NCBI GenBank assembly: GCA_963769115.1
Contig: CAVYKN010000013.1
Coordinates: forward strand, 1 to 64,000
Length of the DNA: 64,000 nt
Direction: 5' to 3'
From: DASTFY01 sp963769115
GTDB lineage: Bacteria; Actinomycetota; Acidimicrobiia; Acidimicrobiales; Ilumatobacteraceae
Shown here: one piece after another, positions 16,383 to 24,330 of the stretch
Position numbering within the stretch: position 1 is the first letter of the stretch
Layout: every line of letters begins with the position of its first letter
Notes under the pieces: generated by a model
The model's input: only the letters and a program-made list of their open reading frames with translations
Told to the model about the DNA's origin: nothing
Database searches by the model: none
Made by a program: the position numbers and the translations under genes

Positions 16383-17156
16383 TCAGTTGCCGTCGCGGCA
16401 GACGGTGGAGGTGCCGAACTTGCGGGCCAGCTCCTCCTTGATGCCCTTGACCCCGTAATGGCTCACGATGCGGTGGGCGAAGAGCAGGTCCTTCTGGGCG
16501 GCCACCTGGCCGGCGAAGGCGTCGGCGCACAGCTCGGGCTCGATGTTGGCCGCGGCGAGGATGGCGCCCGTCAGGCCCAGCATGCCCGCGTAGGCGACCA
16601 CCGACGAGTTCCCGGCGTAGATGGGCCGGTGGAAGCACGCCATCATCTCGAGCATGCGCTCGGTGTCGCCGGTGGAGTCCTTGATGGCCGCCACCTTCAG
16701 CACCTTCAGCTCCTCCATCGTGATGCCGGGGGGCGACACCTTGGGCCAGTGGTAGGCGATGATCGGCATCGTGGCCGCGGCGCCGACCACCTCGCCGTAG
16801 AACTCGCGGACGTCCCCGTGCCGCGGTGACAGCACAAGGGCGGCGTCGGCACCCGCCTCGGCCGCCCGCCTCGTCAGGTTCGGGACGCTGACGCCCGGCG
16901 CGAGGTCACCCGTGCCCAGGATGACCGGCACGTGCGCCGGGACCGCCGCCTTGACCGCCTTCAGGAGCTGCAGCCGCTCCTTCATGGCGAGGTGAGAAGC
17001 CTCACCCGTGCTTCCGGCGACCACTACGGCCCGGACTCCCCGGGTCGAGAGGTGGGCAGCATGCTTGGCCGTCGCTTCGTTGTCGACGTGGCCGTGCTCG
17101 TCGAAGAAGGTGACGAGTGCTGCCGCGATGCCGGTGAACACAGGTTTCGGGTTCAT
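16383..17156 (-). CDS. DHDPS-family aldolase, not the housekeeping DapA
   Basis: Dihydrodipicolinate-synthase/N-acetylneuraminate-lyase superfamily protein of 257 residues, about 40 shorter than DapA. It has VVVAGSTGEASHLAMKERL (GTTGE equivalent), the Tyr in MPIIAYHWPKV, and the Schiff-base Lys in VAAIKDSTGD. The substrate loop differs from DapA (SPRHGDVREFYGEV). GAGGAGG precedes the ATG at 17156. Because a canonical dapA exists at 26506, this paralogue probably acts on another 2-oxo acid or aldehyde. Its start overlaps the stop of an SDR remnant, and it converges with dapB. Confidence 0.85.
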   Translation of the reverse strand: MNPKPVFTGIAAALVTFFDEHGHVDNEATAKHAAHLSTRGVRAVVVAGSTGEASHLAMKERLQLLKAVKAAVPAHVPVILGTGDLAPGVSVPNLTRRAAEAGADAALVLSPRHGDVREFYGEVVGAAATMPIIAYHWPKVSPPGITMEELKVLKVAAIKDSTGDTERMLEMMACFHRPIYAGNSSVVAYAGMLGLTGAILAAANIEPELCADAFAGQVAAQKDLLFAHRIVSHYGVKGIKEELARKFGTSTVCRDGN

Positions 17157-17341
17157 GGAACCTCCTCGTGGTTCTGCGTTGACTCGGGTCGTCGAGCGAG
17201 GGGGACGAAGGCGCGGCGCGCGTCGAGCCGGTCGGCGACCCGCGCGCCGACGACGATTTCGAACCCTGCTTCCGCCGACCGCTGTTCCGTGGCCGCTCCG
17301 ATCCCGCTCGAAGCGCCTGTGGCCACGGAGACACCCCTCAC
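17153..17341 (-). pseudogene. N-terminal remnant of a short-chain dehydrogenase
   Basis: A 62-codon reading that starts GTG overlapping the membrane protein stop and ends overlapping the next ATG. It opens like an SDR (VSVATGASSGIGAATEQ, the TGxxxGxG cofactor loop, then FEIVVGARVADRLD) but then loses similarity and stops. There is no catalytic Tyr-x3-Lys, so it cannot be a working dehydrogenase. The 4-base overlaps on both sides suggest that a full SDR once belonged to a membrane protein-SDR-aldolase operon and was internally deleted. Confidence 0.6.
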
Positions 17342-18162
17342 TTGGTGTCTGGGCCCCCGTCCATCCCCGCACCGTAGCGCGCCGGATCCGGAGGTGCGAC
17401 TGGCTCATCCTCCGGCCGCTCGATCTCCTCGATGACCTCCGGGACGGACTTGCGGACCCGGCCCGCCGACTGGAAGAAGGTCAGCGCGAAGAGCCCGATG
17501 ACGATCCACCACTGGTACCGCTCGATGAAGTCCAGGAAGGTCTTGATCTGGTCCTCGAAGAGCTTCCCACCGGCCCACAGCACGATCAGCTTGAGAACGA
17601 TGCCGACGGTGACCAGGGGGAGGAAGGTCCGCGGGGCCATGCGTCGGTGCCCCACCATGAGGCACACGATGTTGCTGCCCGGCATCAGGACGACGAGGGC
17701 GCCGCCGGCGCGGTCCACGCCCCGCTGGATCCACCGGATCGTGGCCGGCAGCTCTCCCACCTGGCCTTCGACCCAACCGATCCCCTTGGCGCCGTACCAG
17801 CGGCCGATGAAGAAGAGCACCACGGCGGCCGCCAGGACCCGGAGGAAGCCGACGACGGCGTAGGAGAGCGGATCGATGAACGGGACCGAGGCGAAGAGGT
17901 TCCGGTTCCGCGACGACAGCGCCAGGATGCCCACCGGGTGATCGTCGATGAGGGCCGGCGCGATGTTGGAGCCGATGGTGCCGGCGATGTACAGGAGCAG
18001 GCCGGCGACGAGGACGAGGCGGCGCACCGCGGCGCGGGGCATGGGGTGATCCGGCCACGCGGTGTCGGCTGGCGCGTCTGTGTCGGCTGGCGCGCCGGCG
18101 GGCGGGCCGAGCGGAGGGGGCAGTGGCTGCGGCAGCTCGGCGGGCTCCGCGGGCTCGGCCAT
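17338..18162 (-). CDS. Multi-spanning membrane protein, possibly DedA/VTT-like
   Basis: A 274-residue protein with a Pro/Ala-rich cytoplasmic N-terminus, then hydrophobic segments LVLVAGLLLYIAGTIGSNIA, YAVVGFLRVLAAAVVLFFIG, FLPLVTVGIVLKLIVLWAGG and WWIVIGLFALTFFQ. The stretch LVVLMPGSNIVCLMVGHRRM between spans resembles the re-entrant region of VTT/DedA proteins, but I do not recognise the family with certainty. The ATG at 18162 follows a TACGAT box by six bases, so a leaderless start is likely. The stop overlaps the SDR remnant. Confidence 0.65.
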   Translation of the reverse strand: MAEPAEPAELPQPLPPPLGPPAGAPADTDAPADTAWPDHPMPRAAVRRLVLVAGLLLYIAGTIGSNIAPALIDDHPVGILALSSRNRNLFASVPFIDPLSYAVVGFLRVLAAAVVLFFIGRWYGAKGIGWVEGQVGELPATIRWIQRGVDRAGGALVVLMPGSNIVCLMVGHRRMAPRTFLPLVTVGIVLKLIVLWAGGKLFEDQIKTFLDFIERYQWWIVIGLFALTFFQSAGRVRKSVPEVIEEIERPEDEPVAPPDPARYGAGMDGGPDTK

Positions 18163-18168
18163 CGGTCG

Positions 18169-18174
18169 ATCGTA
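18169..18174 (-). promoter_or_regulatory. Candidate -10 element, leaderless start of the membrane protein operon
   Basis: Minus-strand TACGAT, in the context GGTACGAT, ends exactly six bases before the ATG at 18162. No Shine-Dalgarno sequence could fit between them. Confidence 0.5.
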
Positions 18175-18229
18175 CCGTCGCCGCCCCCGCACCGGCCCCG
18201 GGCAGGGGCGGCCGACGAGCCCGCTGGAC

Positions 18230-18262
18230 GGCAGCTACGAGGCTGCTACGAGGCTGCTACGA
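18230..18262. repeat. Three tandem 11-bp repeats at the DUF1996 gene end
   Basis: The unit GGCTGCTACGA is present twice exactly (18241-18251, 18252-18262) and once with one mismatch (18230-18240). The last repeat contains the DUF1996 stop codon on the minus strand, so the array sits just past the coding end. Confidence 0.85.
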
Positions 18263-19162
18263 GACTGTGCCGCACTCCCGCCCGGTGTGGAGGCAAGAGC
18301 TGATGAAGCCGCCCAGTGCCGTCTGGTTCCAGGCGTTGAAGAAGTCGGCGTGGTACGTGTACGCCGATCCGGAGGCCAGGGTCAGCCCCGTGTTGCCGAA
18401 CGTCTTGTAGCGGAAGTTGTACTCGAGCAGCGGCACGGGGACCGGGTAGTTGCTCGGGCACATGCCGCTCACCGTGTAGGCCATGTGGCTCTTGTGGTCG
18501 GCCGAGTCGAGGTTCCTCCCGTCCCAGCAGTCGGGGAAGCGGATCTGGAGGACCAGCGCGTTGCCTCCGCAGTTCGGCGGCGTGGCCGAGCGGGTGGCCA
18601 TCCCCTGACACATCCAGGCCACGGCGTCGGTCGGCAGGGGACCGGTGGTGGTGGCGCTGCCGGCGATCATCCGCAGTCCGGCCGGGAAGGCCCGGATGGT
18701 GCCGGGGTCACGGTGCGAGCCGCCCCGGTAGTAGATGAGCGCGGACATGGCGGGGACGGCGGTGCCGTTCTGGTACAGCATCGGGCCCCAGTAGGCCGAG
18801 CTGTCGGCCGCCGCGCTGCACGTGGTGGCCTGGCCGGCCAGTGACTGGGCAGTCGAGGCGGCGTTGGTCGTCCGGTTGCCCAGGAACTGGTGCAGGTGGG
18901 ACATCCCGGCCATGTTCGGGTGGACGATCGGGTCATCCGGGGCGAAGTGGCTGGAACCGCACAGGATCCGGAAGGTGGCGAGCCCGCCGCCCCCCGCGCT
19001 GCCCGCGTCCTGCGGGCCGCCGGGTCCGCTCGAGGCGCTGCCGGCGCTCGGCCCGGCCGGGCGCCCTGGTCGGCGGACGCTGCCCGACGGTGGGCCGCAG
19101 GCCACGGCTCCGATGAGCGCGGCAGCGACGGCGACGCTGATGACAGCCAAGGATCGGCGCAT
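18257..19162 (-). CDS. Secreted DUF1996 domain lipoprotein-like protein
   Basis: A 301-residue exported protein. The N-terminus MRRSLAVISVAVAAALIG followed by AVAC gives a lipobox-like Cys. A Gly/Ser/Pro-rich linker follows, then DUF1996 from about residue 65 with DPIVHPNMAGMSHLHQFLG, YWGPMLYQNG, SHMAYTVSGMCP and the terminal CLHTGRECG. DUF1996 is found in secreted proteins of actinobacteria and fungi and its function is unknown. A GGAGG site precedes the ATG at 19162. Two 19-bp tandem repeats lie 144 bases upstream, in the divergent spacer shared with the TetR gene. Confidence 0.85.
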   Translation of the reverse strand: MRRSLAVISVAVAAALIGAVACGPPSGSVRRPGRPAGPSAGSASSGPGGPQDAGSAGGGGLATFRILCGSSHFAPDDPIVHPNMAGMSHLHQFLGNRTTNAASTAQSLAGQATTCSAAADSSAYWGPMLYQNGTAVPAMSALIYYRGGSHRDPGTIRAFPAGLRMIAGSATTTGPLPTDAVAWMCQGMATRSATPPNCGGNALVLQIRFPDCWDGRNLDSADHKSHMAYTVSGMCPSNYPVPVPLLEYNFRYKTFGNTGLTLASGSAYTYHADFFNAWNQTALGGFISSCLHTGRECGTVS

Positions 19163-19305
19163 CGTGGTTTGCCTCCAGGTGTTCCGGTCCGCCCCTGGTC
19201 CCCTGCCGGACTCCCGCTGAGCTGAGCACTGTGCCCCCGGCGCTTCGTGCGCCCTGCTCCCGCTCGGTGTTCTCCTGCCCGCCCGGCGTGGCGGCGACAG
19301 GAGCC

Positions 19306-19343
19306 GTTGTAGCACAACCGCAACGTTGTCATGCAACCGCAAC
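19306..19343. repeat. Two tandem 19-bp operator-like repeats
   Basis: GTTGTAGCACAACCGCAAC (19306-19324) is followed directly by GTTGTCATGCAACCGCAAC (19325-19343), with 15 of 19 bases identical. Each unit carries GTTG at one end and CAAC at the other. They lie between the divergent DUF1996 and TetR genes and look like paired binding sites. Confidence 0.7.
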
Positions 19344-19441
19344 ATCCGGATGGGTGAGCCGGTTCATTCATTCGTGCGGGTTCTCGCGGGATTCCGGCCC
19401 GCACCGGCGTCCAGCGGCCGCAAGAGACCCCTTGGGGCCGG

Positions 19442-19477
19442 TTGACGGTGAGACGGTTTTCGTCTTACTGTCTCACC
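19442..19477 (+). promoter_or_regulatory. TetR promoter with nested operator palindromes
   Basis: TTGACG (19442-19447) and TACTGT (19466-19471) are spaced 18 bases apart, and TACTGT ends six bases before the ATG at 19478, which fits a leaderless transcript. GGTGAGAC (19447-19454) pairs with GTCTCACC (19470-19477), and AGACG (19451-19455) pairs with CGTCT (19461-19465). Two nested inverted repeats covering the promoter suggest autorepression by the TetR protein. Confidence 0.6.
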
Positions 19478-20089
19478 ATGTCCGTCGTCGCCGAACCGGC
19501 CCTCGCTCCGGCGAGCAGCGAGGACCGGGTGCTCGACGCCGCCAAACGGTGCTGCGAGCGGTGGGGCATGGCCAAGGTCACCGTCGACGACATCGCCACC
19601 GAGGCCGGCATCTCCCGGGCCACCCTCTACCGCCTCTTCCCGGGCGGCAAGGAGGTGCTGTACGAGGGCCTCCGGCGCCGCGACAGCAACGACTTCTTCA
19701 TCGAGCTCCAGGAACACGTCGCCGCGGTCGATTCCCTCGACGAGCTGCTGGTGCGCATCGTCGTGGAGGCCACCCGCCAGCTGCGCTCGGACGAGCACCT
19801 CCAGGTGATGCTGGCCTCCCGTCCCGGCGAAGTGGCGATGACGCTCAACTTCGACGGCCTGCCCGTCATCTTCGAGACGGCCACCGCCTACCTCACCCCA
19901 CTGGTCGCCGGCTGGATCGGCGAGGAGCGGTCGGCCGAGATGGCCGAGCTGCTCAGCCGTCTTGTCGTGTCGTACTTCCTGACCCCGTCACGCTTCGTCG
20001 ACTTCGGCGAGCCCGAGTCGGCTCGTCGTTTCATCCGCAACCACGTCCTGCCCGCCTTCCCCGTCCCTGACCCGACGACCACCACGTGA
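19478..20089 (+). CDS. TetR-family transcriptional regulator
   Basis: A 203-residue repressor with an N-terminal HTH at about residues 35-56 (KVTVDDIATEAGISRATLYR, then LFPGGKEVLYEGL). The ligand-binding C-terminal half has no assignable subfamily. The start at 19478 (MSVVAEPAL) is preferred over a GTG at 19442, because the latter would place the promoter palindromes in the coding sequence. The ferritin-like diiron gene begins ten bases after the stop, so the two form an operon and this protein probably controls it. Confidence 0.9.
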   Translation: MSVVAEPALAPASSEDRVLDAAKRCCERWGMAKVTVDDIATEAGISRATLYRLFPGGKEVLYEGLRRRDSNDFFIELQEHVAAVDSLDELLVRIVVEATRQLRSDEHLQVMLASRPGEVAMTLNFDGLPVIFETATAYLTPLVAGWIGEERSAEMAELLSRLVVSYFLTPSRFVDFGEPESARRFIRNHVLPAFPVPDPTTTT

Positions 20090-20099
20090 GGTGACCGCC

Positions 20100-21233
20100 A
20101 TGTCCACCACGATCTCGAGCAACGAAGAGATGATCGGCCGTGCCGATGTCGACGACATCGAGGCCATCCTGAGCGTGACCAACACCGACGTCGAGGCCGT
20201 CGAGCACGTCGTCAAGGACAACGCCGACGCCATCTTCACCTGGGACTACTCCCTGGCCCGGCCCGCGCTGCGCAAGCTGTACGAGAAGGCCAAGACGGGC
20301 CAGTGGAACGCCACGACGGACCTGCCGTGGGACACGGAGGTCGACCTCGAGGCCACCATCACCGCCGACCAGGCGGCGATCGGCGCCGGCATCGACCCCA
20401 GCATCTACATCGGCACCCCGGTGGAGAAGTGGGACGAGCGCCAGTGGGTCGAGTTCGGCATGGAGGGCCGGCGCTGGAGCCTCAGCCAGTTCATGCACGG
20501 CGAGCAGGGCGCGCTCCTGTGCACCGCCAAGATCGTGGAGACCGTGCCGTGGTACGACGCCAAGCTCTACGCCTCCACGCAGGTCGTCGACGAGGCCCGT
20601 CACGTCGAGGTCTTCGCCCGCTACATCGACGAGAAGCTCGGCGGCCACTACCAGATCAACGCCCACCTGCGGATGCTGCTGGACGACATCGTCAACGACA
20701 GCCGGTGGGACATGACCTACCTCGGCATGCAGGTGATGGTGGAGGGTCTGGCTCTCGCCGCCTTCGGGTTCATGCACCAGCTCACGAGCGAGCCCCTGCT
20801 GAAGCAGATGCTGCGCTACGTGATGAGCGACGAGGCCCGCCACGTGGCCTTCGGGGTGCTCAGCCTGAAGGAGGTCTACGACGGCATGACCGACGCCGAG
20901 ATCAAGGACCGCCAGGAGTTCGCCTTCGAGGCCGCCGTGCGCATGCGGGACCGCTTCCTCCAGCAGGAGGTGTGGGAGCGCATGGGCGTGGCACCCAAGG
21001 AGATCGTGCCCCTCGTCATGCAGGACCCGATGCGCGCGCTCTTCCAGCAGATGCTCTTCTCCAAGATCGTCCCCAACTGCAAGAAGCTCGGCCTGCTCGA
21101 CCGCAACGAGGCCTGGCTGCGCCGCCGCTTCGAGGAGATGGGCGTGATCCAGTTCGAGGACTGGGCCGACACGGGCGAGGAGTACCTGGAGTTCGAACTG
21201 GGCCAGGAGGCCCCGGCGCCGATCCAGGCCTGA
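20100..21233 (+). CDS. Ferritin-like diiron oxygenase/oxidase
   Basis: A 377-residue protein with the complete six-ligand set of a ferritin-like diiron site: Glu135 (FMHGEQGALL), Glu165 and His168 (VVDEARHVEVF), Glu215 (QVMVEGLALAAF), and Glu245 and His248 (MSDEARHVAFG). Proteins of this type include R2-like oxidases, AurF-type N-oxygenases and fatty-acyl desaturases, and the actual reaction is not evident. GAGGTG precedes the ATG at 20100, which is preferred over the in-frame GTG at 20091. It is cotranscribed with the TetR gene. No reductase is adjacent, so an electron donor must come from elsewhere. Confidence 0.85.
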   Translation: MSTTISSNEEMIGRADVDDIEAILSVTNTDVEAVEHVVKDNADAIFTWDYSLARPALRKLYEKAKTGQWNATTDLPWDTEVDLEATITADQAAIGAGIDPSIYIGTPVEKWDERQWVEFGMEGRRWSLSQFMHGEQGALLCTAKIVETVPWYDAKLYASTQVVDEARHVEVFARYIDEKLGGHYQINAHLRMLLDDIVNDSRWDMTYLGMQVMVEGLALAAFGFMHQLTSEPLLKQMLRYVMSDEARHVAFGVLSLKEVYDGMTDAEIKDRQEFAFEAAVRMRDRFLQQEVWERMGVAPKEIVPLVMQDPMRALFQQMLFSKIVPNCKKLGLLDRNEAWLRRRFEEMGVIQFEDWADTGEEYLEFELGQEAPAPIQA

Positions 21234-21346
21234 TCCGCCCCCGACACGGCCCGGCAGAAGCCGGGCGGACCGCAGCGCTAGCGTTGGGACCGTCGATGGG
21301 CGGTCGAGGTCCAGCATTCGGACGCCAGCGGGGAGGCCAGCGGGAC

Positions 21347-22859
21347 GTGGTGCGACGGCTCGTCATCGCGGGCACGATCGTGCTGGCGCTGGCCGCCACG
21401 GCCTGTGGGCGATCAACCCCGGAGGTGCGGTCAGCCGACGGGACGCGGCCGAACATCGTGTTCTTCCTGACCGACGACCAGTCGGCGGATCAGATGACCG
21501 CGCTGCCCGTCGGTGCAGGAGCTCATCGCGCAGCGGGGGACCTCCTTCGGCAACGCCATCGTGCCCATCCCGCTGTGCTGCCCCGCCCGGGCGAGCCTGG
21601 TGACGGGCCAGTACCCGCACAACCACGGCGTGACGTCCAACAACAACGAGGACGGGGGCGGGTTCGACGGCATGGACCAGACCAACACGCTGGCCCGCTG
21701 GCTGCACGACGCCGGCTACCGCACCGCGCACGTCGGCAAGTACATGAACGGCTACGGCGCGGACAGGACCCGCCCGATCGGATGGGACGAGTGGTGGGCC
21801 ACCTCGGAGAACCCGTTCCTGATGTACGACTACACGCTCAACCACAACGGCGTGGAGACGGCGTTCGGGACCACGCCGAGCGACTACAAGACGGATGTCA
21901 TCACCCGGATCAGCCGGGAGTTCGTCGAGGACACGGCTCCCGAGGCGGATCCGTTCTACCTCCAGGTCTGGTACACCGCCCCTCACGTCGAGCTGGGGAC
22001 GGACAGCCGCGGCCGGCGCTGGAACGGCAGCGCGCCCCGGCCCGCGCTCCGGCACCGCGGCTCCTTCGCGACGGCACCCATGCCGAGAGACCCGAGCTTC
22101 TCGGAAGCCGATGTCACGGACAAGCCGCAGTGGCTCCGTGAGCTCCCGGAGATCGGCGCCGGCCGCACGGAGATCATCACCGAGAAGTACCGCAGGCAAC
22201 TGGCGTCGCTGGCCTCGGTCGACGAGGGCGTCCGCGAGATCATCGACGCCGTCGAATCCGCCGGCGAGCTCGAGACGACGCTCTTCGTGTTCGCCAGCGA
22301 CAACGGGTACACGCACGGTGAGCACCGCATCGCGTTCAACAAGAGCGTGATCTACGAGCCCTCCATCAAGGTGCCGCTGTACGTCGCCGGGCCGGGGTTC
22401 CCGGAGGGCGCCGAGGTCAGCACGCCCGTGACGTTCCCCGATCTGGCGCCGACGTTCCTCCGCCTGGCCGGCGCCCGCGCGGGCTGACCATGGACGGCAC
22501 AGGGCTGCAGGAGTGGCTGGAGAAGTCCGATGTCGACCGCCCGGTGAGGATCGCCAGCGGGATCGACACCGCGGCGGAAGCCCAGTTCGACGGGGTCAGG
22601 ACCGGCCGCTGGGTCTACGCCGAGTTCCCGGTCACGGGCGAGCGCGAGCTCTACGACCTCGCGGAGGATCCGAACGAGCTGACCAACCTGGCCGGGTCGT
22701 CCGACCCACGCCCAGGTGGAGGCGCAGCTCCGGAGCCTGTTCGTCTCGCTGCGGGACTGCGTCGGGACCGCGTGCAACGTGCCCGTGCCCGCGTCGCTGC
22801 CGCTGGACGTCAGGCCGGGCTGCCCGCGGCTGCCAGCGAGCTCGCCGGAGACGCCCTGA
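21347..22859 (+). CDS. Sulfatase lipoprotein, frame-disrupted
   Basis: Formylglycine-dependent arylsulfatase-type hydrolase exported as a lipoprotein. From the GTG at 21347 (GGGAGG upstream) it reads VVRRLVIAGTIVLALAATAC with the lipobox Cys, then RPNIVFFLTDDQSADQ (metal-binding Asp pair). A shift near 21512 leads to VQELIAQRGTSFGN and the active-site motif LCCPARASLVTGQ (Cys-x-Pro-x-Arg), HVGKYMNGYG and FASDNGYTHGEHR. A second shift at about 22485 continues with MDGTGLQEWLEK and RELYDLAEDPNELTNLAG. A third near 22710 gives the tail to TGA at 22857. The first break reads CCCGTCGGTG where CCCGTCGTG restores the frame. Probably functional in the organism. Confidence 0.8.
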
Positions 22860-22860
22860 C

Positions 22861-24265
22861 TCAGCAGCCGCAGCGTGCGGAGGCCTGGCTGCGCCGCCGC
22901 TTGAGGAGCGGCTGCCAGCGTGGCGGCTGGTAGGCCGGGTTGCCGGCAGACGTTGATTCGAGCTCGAAGGGATCGGCCGACCAGGTCGTACAGCTCGCGG
23001 GCGCCGGCCGGCGCCGTACTCGACGTACTTGAAGCGGGCGCGTGCGCAGGCGCGTCCCACGAGCTGGTTGCCGGGCGCTTCGAGGTAGGCCGCGTCGCGG
23101 CACCGCGGCGCCCCGGGTCCGATCCAGCGAGGCGCGAGAGGTCGACGGCCGATCGGCGCTCGGCGGAATCGCGCTGCCGGCGACCGCGCAGCACGCGTGG
23201 CCGGCGAGTGTCGATCGAGCTGACGACCGCCAGCGCCTCGTGCCCGTGCCCGGCGCCCGCCCGGCCAGCCGCACGCAGTGAAGCGGCGACGTCGGCTGCG
23301 GCTCCTCGTACGGCTCAAGTCCCTTCTTGACAGAGCCGGTGCTCGCCGCAGCATGTAGCCGTTGTCGCGACGTGAAGAAGATGGCGGTACGGTCGGCAGC
23401 GCGGCCGGCTGTCGGACGAGCGCGCTCAGCAGCGTCGGTGATGCCGTCGTTCGACCCCGAGCAGGGAACGTCCGATCTGCAGGCGGTCCGGCGAGGGCCT
23501 GCGCGATCTGCGACGGCTGTCAGCGGTGGACGCCGCGATTGCTGTGGTGGCCGGCTTGTCGCTGACGTCGACCTCGTTGAACGCACGGAGGGACCGGAGG
23601 GCAGCGCCGACGACGGCGTTGGCGTGCCGGGCCGGCAGGCACCGCCGGGCAGGTGCGGCGCCTGTGGGATCCGACGCTAGAGGAACAGCGGCGTCGTCGT
23701 ACGGGGTCGTCCTGGGACCTGGCTGCGCCGCGACGCCGAAGATGTAGTCGGTCGAGGTGCTGACGGTAGCCCGGGCCGGTAGTTCGCGTGAGCCGGTCGA
23801 CGAACCAGACGTCCCATCCGGGAGGCACGTACGACCGGCCGGCGGCTCCAGGGGAACCCGTTGAGGTACTTGCCGGACAGGACCGTGCGGTAGCCCGCGG
23901 GCGCGGATCCGGGTGGCGATGGTGTCAGCTATCGGCCATCCGCGAAGTGGTGTCGTTCGACGTCACGCCCGGTCCGGTAGGAGTACGTCCCCCGGATGAG
24001 CCCGACCCGCCCTGGGCCGCACAGCGGGGTCTCGACGGCGCGAGTTGCACGCAGTCGATCCAGCCCTGCTGGAAGTTGCGACACGACACGTGCGGAAGTC
24101 GAAGCGCATGTCGTCGGCCACGATCACCGCGATCGTGCGGAAGCGCCCGACGACCGTGCGCAGCGGGACCGGGACGGATCCGCCGCGGTCATCGTGGCTG
24201 AGCGCCGGCGGCGCCCACGGCGAACAGCCGGAGCCCGCTTCAGCGAGCTCCCGTCGTGACAGCAT
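22861..24265 (-). pseudogene. Decayed duplicate of the neighbouring sulfatase
   Basis: Fragments in all three minus frames align in order with the intact sulfatase at 24331-25620. From the ATG at 24265: MLSRRELAEAG (Tat-like start), IAVIVADDMRFDFRTC, then PPGWDVWFVD, ARFKYVEYGAG, RELYDLVG and AYQPPRWQPLL near the end at 22861. Both substitutions and many indels separate the copies, and the active-site Cys motif is not recoverable. This is therefore real decay rather than a run of read errors. It converges with the plus-strand sulfatase, one base away. Confidence 0.8.
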
Positions 24266-24330
24266 CCGTCCCCCTCTCAGGAGTCGGTCATCATTCGACC
24301 CGGCCGCTCACTCGGGCGGAGGACGGTCGG

